Below, piece by piece: positions 1 to 10,969 of a stretch of 64,000 nucleotides of DNA (its first letter is position 1; each line of letters opens with the position of its first letter). The stretch is taken from positions 1 through 64,000 of the forward strand of contig WBZZ01001441.1 of the NCBI GenBank assembly GCA_019918135.1. Direction: 5' to 3'. The stretch comes from Paulinella micropora (lineage: Eukaryota > Cercozoa > Imbricatea > Euglyphida > Paulinellidae). Position numbers and translations under genes: made by a program. The notes under the pieces are model-generated. The model did not search any database. It was given only the letters and a program-made list of their open reading frames with translations, and was not told the origin of the DNA.

Positions 1-2
1 TC

Positions 3-425
3 GCGGACCATGACCACGAACTAGCTGACGCGATCAATTCTCTTTTCGCTAGAGATGATCAGAAGACGGCAGCCATAGAAGCCGCAAGTAGAGGAAGAGG
101 TGGAACACGAGGAAGAGGACGAGGGAGAGGAATCAATCGAGGAGGAGGAGCCCCTTTCGCACGAGGCACATACACTCGCGGGGGAGAGAGAGGATTTGTG
201 AGAAGAGGAGGAGGAAGAGGTGTATTTCAAGGTAGAGGGGGAGGAAGATGGGTTGGCCGAGGTGGATACGGCAGCGCAGAGCGCCCGTACCACAGAGATG
301 GGGGCTGGGCAGACGGCTCGAGCTCAAGCTCGAGTTCCTCAGCACCACAGGCCTATGCGACATCAGGCGCAACCACTACCGACACTGATGCCGACTCAGG
401 TAACAGATTTGAGGTAGTCCAATGA
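3..425 (+). CDS. gag: Gag C-terminal part, RGG-rich (Gypsy element 1)
   Basis: The frame open from the window edge encodes an acidic start followed by dense Arg-Gly-Gly repeats (roughly residues 30-85) and a Ser/Thr-rich tail. It belongs to the retroelement because it precedes the protease and pol regions on the same strand. RGG boxes bind RNA, so this tail probably does the genome-binding job that CCHC zinc knuckles do in most Gag proteins; no CCHC knuckle is visible. Partial at the left edge of the window. Confidence 0.6.
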   Translation, partial: ADHDHELADAINSLFARDDQKTAAIEAASRGRGGTRGRGRGRGINRGGGAPFARGTYTRGGERGFVRRGGGRGVFQGRGGGRWVGRGGYGSAERPYHRDGGWADGSSSSSSSSAPQAYATSGATTTDTDADSGNRFEVVQ

Positions 426-868
426 CTAGAGAAGGAGGGAGAAAACAGAACAACATGCATTGCACGATACACCGTTGTGCAGGTCCCAACCAAGGGTACC
501 AGTGAGTCTAAGAGCCCACAGCAGGCCACAGACCAACGCAAAGGTAGTACAATACCAGTACACCCATCACGACAACAAACAGTGCATGCTGCTAATAGGC
601 AGGCGAGTAAAGCGCTGGCAAAGAGAAAGCAGGCGGGCCTGTCGCAGCCACAGCCGAAGAAAGTAAGAATAGAACCGGCAGTTAATCTTATCAACTTGCA
701 GAGACAGACAATAGACAAGGAGGATGGAGGACATCAACCTCTCCTCACGGTCTCAAACAGAGAAAGCAAGGACAATCATCCTTCGCCTGTGAACAATACC
801 CAAAAAGACATTACAAAAACGGCGGAAAGGGAGGAGGAGGACAGATTTTAGAACACTAGCTCCTTGTA

Positions 869-1738
869 TTGGCCTTAAAAAGTCACCGGCCAGACTCTTT
901 ATGCTATACGAACCTTTTTTGTGAAACATTAAATACCTTTATAAACGTTGGTAATGATACTATGGCGAATATTAATATTGTCGGCCAGAAATTTACTACG
1001 AAACACCATGAGTGCTTAGAAACTAATATGAAAAAATCATCTGGCACCTTGAAAGGAGTTAGTAGTCGGACAGATATAACGGGCATCATGACTTTAAATT
1101 TTAAATTGAAATCCGGACGAGTATATCGAGTGGACTTTTACGTTGTCCCCGAATACCACGGATCTGTTCTTTTGTCATACGACCAACTGGCGACAATGAA
1201 CGTAGTGATTGATTGCGCCGCCAAAAGAGTCATATACGGTGTAGAGCCAGGAGAAGAATATACTGTCGACTCTCTCCATGCTATTGACTCATACGAGGCC
1301 CTACACCTAGGGGTAGCATCGGAAGGGAAACAGGTGGCCATTACACACGCATATGAGGCATATATGCCAACGGACGCGGTGTCTAAAGATGGTTCAAACC
1401 TGTCAGACAAGAGAGAGGCGGAGGTTTATACTGCTACATTCTCTACACAATGGGATAAAAAGTCGATAGACGATCTCATTGAAAAGAGGAAAGAGGAGAT
1501 TATATGCATGGGAAAAAGGTGCCCATCGTTGGCGAGATTTGAAGAAGGAGCAGGGGCCGATGTATATATTACCAACGGGTATTGTTTTCACGTAAAGGTG
1601 GAAGAGAAGGACAGACAGGAGTTTATACAGAGGAGAAGGGGACGACTCCCTGATATCCCGGCAGAAGATATTAAAAACTTTATTACCGAATTCTGGGGTG
1701 ACGAGCCTACGTGGCCGCGCTCACTGACAGAAGTGTGA
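869..1738 (+). CDS. Retropepsin-like protease region (Gypsy element 1)
   Basis: A 289-residue frame between gag and pol. Its middle (about residues 30-125) has the layout of a retroviral aspartic protease, with a GND-type turn near residue 29 and the hydrophobic stretches that follow in retropepsins. The same region in the second Gypsy element of this window (near 24690-25010) is recognisably homologous and carries a clearer LDTGND motif. The downstream part is a linker into pol, whose frame starts at 1711 and overlaps this one. Part of a fossil element; function inferred from position and from the second copy. Confidence 0.55.
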   Translation: MALKSHRPDSLCYTNLFCETLNTFINVGNDTMANINIVGQKFTTKHHECLETNMKKSSGTLKGVSSRTDITGIMTLNFKLKSGRVYRVDFYVVPEYHGSVLLSYDQLATMNVVIDCAAKRVIYGVEPGEEYTVDSLHAIDSYEALHLGVASEGKQVAITHAYEAYMPTDAVSKDGSNLSDKREAEVYTATFSTQWDKKSIDDLIEKRKEEIICMGKRCPSLARFEEGAGADVYITNGYCFHVKVEEKDRQEFIQRRRGRLPDIPAEDIKNFITEFWGDEPTWPRSLTEV

Positions 1739-4700
1739 AAAAGTGCCTACGCACTCTTTTTGAAAATAATAAACCATATACGGTCATACTCCCGTACAAT
1801 GAGAAGGCGATATGGGCGCAGGAGATACGGGACAGGCTTATTGATCATCCGATACCGGTGCCCTCACGGAAGCAACACTTAGTGGTGGCTTGTCGTCTCG
1901 GGACTCGTGAGCAGAGCAGTGCATACAAGCGGAAGCTCAGAGACCAGGACAAGTTGAAATTGATTCCTCAAGCATTCACATGCTTCGATGGTTTCTACAC
2001 CCGAAAAGCTCCGTTGCAATATGCGAGATTAATAGATATGTTGGTAGGTCTGGCGGAGGACGACGAACCAGACACTGCCATATATGAAAAAACGGGAATG
2101 GACGATATATCAGAAGAAGAGTTGGGCTTGGAGGAGGACAGAGCACCCCTCAAGCATCAAAAGAGAATGTCAGAGGAGGAGTTTAAGGCGGCGATAGACG
2201 AGAAATTGGCAGGAGCAGGTACGGAGAAGGAGAAAGAGGTTTTGAAAGAAAGATTGAAGGCGAACAAAATGATTTTTGACCCCCCTCAAGCGGGAGGTGT
2301 CAAGCCGGAAGACTTCACCGCGGTTATTTGTAAAATACCAGGTGCTGAGCCTTCACCGGCGCCACGACGGGCAAATCTGAATATACATGAAGCAAAGATC
2401 GCAGAAGAACAAGCGCGGCAGTTACTCGATGAGGATTTCATTGAGAGATCGACATCTCCAATAGTTTCCCAACCGAGACTGGTGCCTAAACCGGGAGGAG
2501 AATGGCGCTTAACGGTTAACTATGCCCGCGTCAATGAAATTTTAGAGGAGGAACGAAATCCATTACCTACTCTTGAAGAAGGAAGGCGAGTATTGCGGAA
2601 CGCCAAGCTATACTCAGTCATTGATCTGAAGAATGGCTTCTGGCAAATTCCACTGGATGAAAAGTCCAGATGGCTGACTGCATTTGTAGTAGGAATGGAG
2701 ATATATCAGTGGAAAGTACTTCCGATGGGACTCAAACAGGCCCCGGGACTCTTTCAGAAAGCGATGCAAAGCATGCTGAGTAGCAAATATGATGACCAGA
2801 CAGAGGGAGGTTTCATGAGGAGAAGAGGACAGAAGGCGGGAGAGTACGCATTTTGTTACATCGATGACATTATCGTGTACTCCAATACGATGGAAGTGCA
2901 CATCGACCATCTAACAGACATTTTCAGGCGTATCAAACTATTTGGCCTGAAATGTAATTTGAAGAAATGTCAACTCGCAAAGACAAGCGTGACATATTTG
3001 GGGTACGAAATCTCTTACAATAGAGTCTCGATATCCAAAGAGAAGAGGGAGGAGATCATGAGCCGGCAGAGGCCGAAGAATCGCACAGAGCTGCACTCAT
3101 TTCTTGCGATGGCGCAATATTACAGCCAGTTCATACCCAATTGGGGTGCAACTCGGGCTAAGTTGGAGAGAATGATCGACTTCGGTGATTTTGAGAAGTG
3201 GGATGATGAAGCCTTAGAAGCGTACAACACGCTCAAAGATCTCATCTACAAAGATCCGAAGGATGGCGGACTCGTGCTGATGATGCCCGACTTTTCGAAG
3301 CAATTCGTAGTCGACACAGACGCATCAAAGTTCGCGATCGGCGCAGTCTTACAACAGGAAGATGAGGAGAAAAAGTTGCGCCCGATCATGTTTATAAGTA
3401 GAAAGTTATGCTCGGCGGAGCGAAACTATTGTACGAGACAGAGAGAGGCACTGGCGGTGGTCTGGGCCCTCAAACGGTTGAGAGAGTATTTATGGGGTGG
3501 ACCTCAGTTTATAGTAAGGACTGATCACCAGAATTTACTATGGCTGATGAATCATGAACAGACTGGCCGTCTAGCGAGATGGCAGGCATTCTTGTCATGT
3601 TTCAATTTTACAATGGTCCATCTACCCGGCAAGCGAAATGTCGCTGACAGCCTCTCCAGGCTAGAGTTTCACTCAGAAGTGGCAGCTCTCGTATCATCAG
3701 CAGAAATGGAGGATCTATCCCCAGACTGCACATACGAAGTGCATCATATCGAGTCGATGCAGATGGCGAGAGGGGTCCGATATAACCGATCGGGTCTACG
3801 TCATAGCCCGCAAGGTCCGGATCATGGGATATGTTGTACAGCACATGTCCTCGAGGATGCTGAGTGGTCCTATGAAGCATACGAGAATATGAAGGCGGAG
3901 ATAAAACAAGAAGAGATTAAGCAAGAAGCATATGCGGAACCCCCGCAGGAGAACAAGGAGGAGTTAGACGAAAACCCTGAGAGGATAGGAGTGCAGCTAG
4001 AGGATGGGACTATCCGCATAGCCTCACCCACTGCATGGAGACAGCAACAGGCTCTCGATCCGGAGTTCAAAGAGCTAATACAGCTATACAAGAACCCGAA
4101 CGAGCTGAAAATGACGAAGGAAATTAAGGAGCAACAGAAGGAGATGGGGTGGAGAGACTGTCTCTTGTGGTACAAAGGCCAACACGGGCGCTATGCATCA
4201 CAACCAGACAAATGGACTCTCTGGGTTCCTGAGAAACTCAGACACATCATTTTTGTCGCTGCTCATAACTGCCCACTACTGGCGCACCCGGGCCGACAAA
4301 GAACGCATATGTTCATTTCGAGACGATTCTGGTGGAAGAAGATGAAGGAGAATATTGATGAACAGGTCAATGCATGCATCCCGTGCAAGACATCCAAAAC
4401 ACCATTGAAGGCGAATTTTGGCCTGATCGGGACTTTTCCTTTACACTTAGGAATGTTCGAGTTCTTACACACTGATCATGTAGGACCTTTCCCGGTCACG
4501 ACGGAAGGTTACAGATACCTTCTAACTGCCATAGACAGAGCCACCAACTATGTATGGGTGGTCCCAGTCAAAGACGCTACGGGAGAAACAACAGCCAAGG
4601 CGTTGATTGACAGGATCATCTCACAGATTGGGGTGCCGAGAAAAATATGCTCAGATCGAGGCTCTGACTTTAATAATGAAGTCATCGACAAGCTATCTGC

Positions 4701-5082
4701 GTATTACGGCATGAAATGGCAATATGTCACCGCCTGTAACCCCAGAGCGAACGGCAAGATAGAGCGGGTGCATAGACCCCTCAAGGCCGCGCTGAAGATG
4801 TATTGTATGAAGAAGGAGAACCAAAAGGCATGGGTGGAGGCAGCATCCTCGTTTGCCTTTGCTATGAATTGCCTACCCTTTACAGCGTTAGGTGGTTCAA
4901 AAGGTTCCGTCTCGCCATACCAATTGGTATATGGGCGTGAGCCCGCCATCCCAGCCTCACTGCTGCACCCAAAAGATTCATGGGCAGATCAGGATGAGCT
5001 GTTTGGGGTGAGACTTCGGGCGAAGATGGAGGCGGAGCAAATAGTACAGGCGCATAGGGAGGCGGAGCGCAGGAAGACTGAT
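1711..5082 (+). CDS. pol: Gypsy pol polyprotein: RT, RNase H, integrase
   Basis: One long frame. Reverse transcriptase occupies about residues 220-480, with LPMGLKQAPG near 335 and the catalytic YIDDII near 384. RNase H follows, with VVDTDASKFAIGAVLQ near 533 and the usual DSLSRL end near 646. The integrase has a His-His-Cys-Cys zinc region (about 851-893, ending CIPCK), then the DDE core: HTDHVGPF near 920, CSDRGSDF near 980 and the Glu in NGKIERVHR near 1015. It would copy the element RNA into DNA and insert it. The frame continues to 5244, but the last ~55 residues are read from the neighbouring ParB gene in another frame, so pol-derived sequence ends at about 5080. Confidence 0.92.
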
Positions 5083-5635
5083 GCTGAACTCCAACCAAGT
5101 CAAAAGCCTTGTGGGCAAGATCAAAGAAAACCGTTTCGAGAACCTGCCGCCTGCTTATGTTTATCCAGTGATGTTGACGGCCAAAGGCAAACAAAGTATT
5201 GGGTTAATCGACGAGGACAAGTTTGTTCAACCGTTCTGGAATGACCCGTTGAATTACACGCAATTCTCCACTATTCAACAGTTCCAGGAGGCCACCGCTG
5301 GTCTCATCCCTGAGCGCAAGGTCACGGAGAACACTCAGTTGGCTTGGCCTACCGACGAAGTCAAGAGGACTTACTCGAACGCGAAGCACCAAGATGTCTA
5401 CTACTTGGTGCTTGGAGGAAACCATGGAATCGCCGCACTCAAGGAGGCTCTGGCTACAGACCCCAAATTTACTCACCCGCTTTTGTGCTTCAAGTCTTGC
5501 CTTGTGTACGTCAACTTGACCAAGCTGGATGCCCATGCCGTGGGGAGCATCAGTCAGAAGACGGCCATGCATCACTGGAAAGAGGACGATTTTGCTACGG
5601 TCAGCCCCTTTTTCCTTTTTCCGTAACACAATGTC

Positions 5636-5761
5636 GGTTCCAATTATCCGACGGATTTTTGAAACAAGCTTCTGTTTGACTTTTGTTGGTCCAGCCACCA
5701 ATTTAATTTGTGAATTTTGTCAAACACCTTGGTTCCAAAAATCCGTCAGATAAATGGAACC
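5636..5761. repeat. Pair of 31-nt nested-palindrome repeats in intron 1
   Basis: Copies at 5636-5665 and, inverted, at 5731-5761. Each has GGTTCC and GGAACC ends around a core close to ATCCGTCGGAT, itself a palindrome, followed by a T run. They face each other inside the 263-nt intron of the ParB/methyltransferase gene. Confidence 0.7.
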
Positions 5762-7285
5762 GGTCCTGTGTTCGCTTTTTTATTTGCTTTCTCTTGTTTG
5801 ATGGCGTTGCAGCATAGGTTGAAGAAGAAAATAACCTGTTTTGGTTGCTGGATTGCTTCTAGGTCCTGAAGAATGCGTTGCATTCTGAGCTGTTGGATTC
5901 GGTTCCCAAAGACGAAGAAGACAGAGACGTGTACTTGAGGTCTTTGGTGGGAAACAATACCATCTATGGCAGAGCCAACATGTTGAACGAAGAAAAGCGC
6001 TGGAACATCCTTCTCATCGCCAGAGTAGTCACTCGCGCTTGGCCTGGTGAAGAAGCCTTCAAGGCTGCTGCCAAGGACAGCCAAGCGGACCCGGAGCTGT
6101 ACACGTTGGTGAACAACCTGCGCAATTCCTACGCTCTTCTCCGTACTGCTACGCTTCCATCTAACTTATGGGACATGCTGGAGAAAGTCAACAAGTCAGT
6201 TGAAGACGAGTGGATCAAGAACACTGCACAGTACAAAGCGTTTAAGTCAAAGAAAAATCCTGGCCTTGGGGAGGAGGACACTAGTGGGAGCTCGTGAGGG
6301 AAACCATCGAATTCTCGGAGTACGCCAATCCTCTCAACAGAACTATACTTGCCGCTATGCAAGAAGGAGTTTCTTATGAACTTCTTCATGAGTGCCGCAG
6401 CAACGTCCTTCGTGGACACTTGAAGCTCAACAAAGTCGTCAACTGGCTGAAGGCAGAGAAGAACGTGGTCACTGTCAAAGTTGTCATTGCAAAGCACTTT
6501 AAAGAGTTTGAAGACTTTTCAACTGCTCGTTTGCAATAAATCCTGGGTCCCCAGTTTACATCACAATTTGTCATTTACCTCGCCAAAAGCACAAATGACC
6601 TCATCAAGCAAGCTCAAGCCGATGCCAAAAAAACCATGAAGAAGAAAATGAGGACTGCAAAAACGCCGGAAAAAAGAAAAAGTCGAAGAGGACGAGGTGC
6701 ATCAGTCCGAGCTGTACAAGCAAATGTGGATGTGTATTCCTCAAGAGTACCGCAGAAGTCTTGAAACCATGCACCAGGCTCGAGAAAGGCTGAAGGAGAG
6801 GCATGCTCGCGAAACTGAAGAATAGCTGCGTCGCATGTCGTCAGAGTCATCAGGTTCTTCTTCTGAGCCAGTCTCATTTTCCAGCTCGGCCGAGGATGCT
6901 CAAAGTTTGTGGACATGGGACGTGAAGCATCCCATTGAAATCAATTCAGACGGGTCTGGTTACTCTTGCCGCAGTCTTTTGGCTATGAGCATTTATGCTC
7001 CCAGCGCCGATCTCCTCAATCCTACCGACGCACTCAACAATACGCTGTTTACTCCTTTTCAACCCTTGGCGGAGTTTGCCAGCCTCAGAAGAGTTGTTAG
7101 TTATAAGTATGACAAATTCAACGCAAAAACTCGTTTGGTCCAGTTTAGGTTCAAGTATGTCAACTTGAACGCGCCCTGGGGCTGGGTCAAGGTGACTGGG
7201 ATGCAAGGCTCTGGACTAACACGGTTATGCTCGCGCTCTTCGAAAAGCTGTAGGTAATGATTGCGTTTCTTGCTTAACACACCTT

Positions 7286-7315
7286 GGTTCCAAAAATCCG
7301 TCAGATAACTGGAAC
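7286..7315 (-). repeat. Nested-palindrome repeat, third copy
   Basis: Same GGTTCC...ATCCGTC...GGAAC unit as in intron 1, in the inverted orientation, located between coding segments of the ParB/methyltransferase gene, so probably in an intron. Confidence 0.7.
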
Positions 7316-7593
7316 ATGACATTTGTTTATTGTTTCCAAGGGTTTATAGGTCACGTTCACGTTTTTTTTTGTTTTTTGTAGAGATTTGCATGCCGGAAGA
7401 ATCGTTGCCAGGTGCAACAAGAGCGGAACCCACCGAGTTTATCGTCGGCGTCCACGTCCCTTTGAAGCAGATTGCTGTCGTGTTGGACGCAGCCAATCGC
7501 GCCGGTTACTTTTGCACTTTTCCTATTACTGTCGTCGGCACCCGTTGGAAACTTTCTTTCCAGTACTTAGATCATTCTCGGGTCAACACAGAT

Positions 7594-7626
7594 GGTGTTC
7601 TACTTATCCGTCGGATTTTTGGAACC
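7594..7626 (+). repeat. Nested-palindrome repeat, fourth copy
   Basis: Unit with the perfect core ATCCGTCGGAT and a GGAACC end. It begins at GGTGTTC, exactly where the preceding coding segment would need a GT splice donor, so this copy may supply the 5' splice site of its intron. Confidence 0.7.
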
Positions 7627-9402
7627 ATGTTGTGTTGTGATAGTGCATCGTGGTCGTCGCCTGCTACTACAACAGCTGCTACACCAGGTTCGCGACCTGG
7701 GACCAGGCCCTGGATCTTCCGTTTGCGCCCACTGGTCCTGAGCTCTATCAACAGGCTCAAGACGCTTTGGACGAACACCTTGAATACGTCATGCCTTTTG
7801 AGGTAGAAGGAAGTGGCAATTGTTTTCTTGTTAAGCACGAGGGTCACAAGTTTACGCTTAAGGGAGAGTCGAACCCTGTGAACAAGTCGTCGGAGCCTGT
7901 CAAGCTTGACAAAGGTTTGTTCACATTTCAGATTCTTAACGGGTTCTCATCGCTTCTGTTTTGTTGCCTTGTTTTTCAGCGTTGGCTTACATGTTCGGCG
8001 GTGACAATAGCAAGTACCTCGTTGTCGATTTTTGCTGCGGCAGTGGGTCGTTTACACTAGCTGGTTTAACACTTGGGTATCACACTTCGGCCCTCGACAA
8101 TGACGTGGGTCAGATGCTTGGTTTCCAAAGTCGTGTACGTAAGTTGGGGGAGGATCATCTGCGTATCATGAGAAAAGCTGAGAAGCCATCTAGGCCGAAA
8201 GACGGTGGGATGAAAGGTCCTGTTGACGTCCACCTGATTCCTTTCCAGTACGGTTCGATTGAGTCGACCACGGATATCATCATTCCTTTTTCAAAGTTGG
8301 AGAAAGAGTCAAAGGGCGCACAGGGTTCAGGTGACGAGGATGAGTCAGACAAGGAGGAGGACCAGGTTCATGACCTGTATTGTTTTCTTTTTTTTGATTC
8401 CACGCTGACCAATTTATTTGTTTGGTTGTTTGTCAAATTGCAGAGTTCATCTCAGCGTCAAACCACGATGCCTCAGGACGATGTTATCAAGACGTTGCTC
8501 GAGAAGCATGAGGAGGAGCTCAAGAAGTTGTTCTCAATGCGGGAGCGTATGCGTGCGGAACGAGAAGCGCTCAGACGAGCAGGCGTGGAACTCCCTTCGT
8601 AAGTTTTTTTTGCTTGGTTCGGTGGCACAGTTACTTTTTGTTTATGTCTTTAGAGCGCCAGGTCAGGTTTTTGAATATCCTGTTCTGGGGGCTGCGCTTA
8701 ACCTTGACCACCAAGGGCTAGAAAAGTTGAGGGAACTGGCTACCCCCAAGAAAGTTTCTGCATCTGCTGCTGACGATCCCAAACAGACTCAAGCTCAGAA
8801 GGTACAGGAAACTCAGGTCGCTTCCGGCTTGGCCAAAGAGGGCTTACAACTCGACTCGGAAAACCAGGATCCACCTCCACCCAAGCCGGATGAAACTAAA
8901 GTTGCATCTGATACGCCTTTGGTTCCATCCCCAGCTGCCAATGCTGGTGTTGGCGACTCCGACTCCGCTGCAACGTCTGCGACGTCGTCCTCATCGCTTT
9001 CCGTCGCTTCCGTCGCTTCCGAGGTTGCACAGTCCCAGCAGGCACAACAATTGGTTTCGTCCATGGGTAGTCAGAATCAAACCGAATTGGCTCCTGTCAA
9101 CGGTTCTACAAGCCTTGTCCCCGCAGATGGCAGTGCCCAGGAAGGTAGTGCTTAGATTTCAGTTCCCAGTCAGTCTCACTCCACGGTTCTGTTTTGCAGC
9201 ACCAAACACCAAACCAAGAAAAATCGGGCAGAGGAAATTACGCAGTGCCAGTGCTCCGGAAGACCCATCATATGGTCCTGTCAACGCCAATCGTCGCATA
9301 AAATTACGTTCTGGTATTTTCGCTTCGCCCGAGAAGGACTCCGAGAAGGATGATTACGAATCCTTGGGATCTCTTGGACTGGATTCGTTTCTCAAGATGT
9401 AA

Positions 9403-10384
9403 CAGTGCCTAGTTCAAGGTTGGGCTGGTCAAGAGCAGATTTCAGGCACTTTCAGCCGCTCTCGCTTTCACTTGCCTTGCCTCTCCTGTCGTTGAGATAG
9501 TCATTGATGTCCCAGTTCTATTTTTAAACTTTGATTAAAACTTCAGGAATCATGTCGCCATTCGTTTAGCTTACTGTGTTTTATTTACAGTTTTATTTTT
9601 CCGGTTTGCTCTTGTCTGAGTTTAAGGAAAAGATTTACCTCAGGTACCGTTGTTTCCTTTTTCACTAAGGTAGCTTCTTCTTTCCTGGCCCATTTCATTC
9701 ATGCATGTGGATTGTTTACTTCTTACGGTAACATGGTGTTCCTGTTTACCTTATCAGATCTTGAAGAGTCCTGTCGTTATTTTTCTTCACACAACGTTGG
9801 TTCTAGTTATCCGCAGGATTTTTAGGACACGTTTCTGTTTGTTGTGGTGTTTGATTTTGATCGTTCATAGTTTTTGTTTGATTTTTTTCTCAACTAAGTT
9901 GTTCATACTTTTGTCGCAATTTACGGACATTTTTGTGCTTTTCAAAACCACAATGCAAGTTCTTTGCAAACAAAGTATTTATGTAGTGTCAAAACAGAGG
10001 TAGACTTGTAAGAAGCTGGGTTCCTTGATGAACTGTTTCTTCCGAACTTACTAGTTTTTCTCTAATTGGATTGCCTCATACTTTAGGACTTGTGCCTTTG
10101 GCTCAATTTGGGAAAACCTGACTTTAATTATCTTCTCGAGACAAATTTGTTTTGGAGACGTGGAGCAACCGGATTACATGGTCAGACAAGACGCTGTTGC
10201 ATGAATTCTGCGCTTGGTACATTTGTATACCACGCGCAGAATTTAAGCATTTCTTCAAAGTTCACATCCTCACACGTTTAAGACTTTAGAGGATGATCGA
10301 AATGAAGAAGAAAAATAAGAAGCCTTGTTCTATGTGGATGGACTGATTCTTGTGACGTAGTAGAACGTATCGACCTCAGACGTA
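9403..10384. other. Non-coding flank, T-rich
   Basis: No convincing coding frame. T-rich sequence with one nested-palindrome repeat at 9799. It lies between the ParB/methyltransferase relic and the left inverted repeat of the 11-kb element; probably 3' UTR and intergenic DNA of the former. Confidence 0.5.
9799..9828 (+). repeat. Nested-palindrome repeat, fifth copy
   Basis: Diverged copy (GGTTCTAGTTATCCGCAGGAT) in the 3' flank of the ParB/methyltransferase gene, about 400 nt past its stop codon. Confidence 0.6.
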
Positions 10385-10703
10385 ATATAACTAAACATTC
10401 GACAATCTTGGGGGTATCCCTTTTTCCGAAATTTTCCATGAAGTATATGGACTTTTTTGAAAACGTGTGGAAATGAAAGGAAATGAATTCCCTGATTGCA
10501 GAACATATAAAAATAATATTAAAATATGTTTTTATTAATTGTAATACACTTTAACTTCATCTTCAGAGGTGGGCAGGAACCGGTCCGACACGGTAATTTT
10601 TCTACTTTTTCGTAGTCCCGGCTACCATGAATCTATGATGATAACAATGCCCAACATGCAGAATTTGCTTTTACTGTTTATTCTTGCTTATATTAAGCAT
10701 TTT
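10385..10703 (+). repeat. Left terminal inverted repeat
   Basis: Begins ATATAACTAAACATTCGAC and contains AGGTGGGCAGGAACCGG and ATGCCCAACATGCAG blocks that match the right copy in reverse complement. High identity implies the two were homogenised or inserted recently. Confidence 0.85.
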
Positions 10704-10969
10704 ACTATATTAAGACATGGTTTTACCTTCAAAAAATTCTGTTTGCCCGCTGTGACGTACGCTGGTACGTAGAGGGGGGAGGGGGGGGGGGTGGGGGGGG
10801 GGGGGGAATGGGTCGGAGGGAGGACGCTTCACATCAGATTCTGGTGCATTATCAGAGTTAAACAAATTTCTAATTTCAGTTTTTAGAAGAAGCGTTACAG
10901 TTGCAGTTGCCCTAGACAAAAACCATTATGAAAAAGTCGGACCCAGAAAAATTCATTCAAAAAAAATAA

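Larger units (their letters stand above)
1..5082 (+). mobile_element. Ty3/Gypsy (Metaviridae) LTR retrotransposon, internal region
   Basis: The window opens inside gag and runs through protease, reverse transcriptase, RNase H and integrase in the order typical of Ty3/Gypsy elements. The left LTR lies outside the window. No right LTR is visible: the pol coding sequence runs straight into the ParB/methyltransferase gene at about 5080. The very long uninterrupted pol frame suggests a fairly recent copy, but the element as a whole is not complete here and looks broken in about one or two places in its front half. Family assignment is secure from RT and integrase motifs; the exact right boundary is an inference from where pol-like sequence stops. 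Confidence 0.9.
5083..9402 (+). pseudogene. Multi-exon ParB-like / DNA methyltransferase gene, decayed
   Basis: Exons share a coherent product. Exon 1 (about 5083-5599) has a ParB-like segment with LVLGGNHGIAALKEA. It splices over intron 5600-5862 into exon 2 (from 5863; the join reads FAT-VLKNAL). Exon 2 ends in a region with YVNLNAPWG, placed like the catalytic [DNS]PP[YFW] motif. Later exons are 7980-8365, 8444-8598, 8654-9144 and 9200-9402. Exon 7980 carries the SAM-binding motif VVDFCCGSGSFTLAG. Catalytic motif before SAM motif is the circularly permuted (beta-class) order of N6-adenine/N4-cytosine DNA methyltransferases; bacterial ParB-methylase fusions share this layout. The copy is broken: in-frame stops near 6295 and 6538, another near 6823, and a frame change just after the NAPWG motif. 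The tail is low-complexity (Ser/Ala/Gln-rich). Host gene or DNA-transposon cargo; I cannot tell which. Confidence 0.55.
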
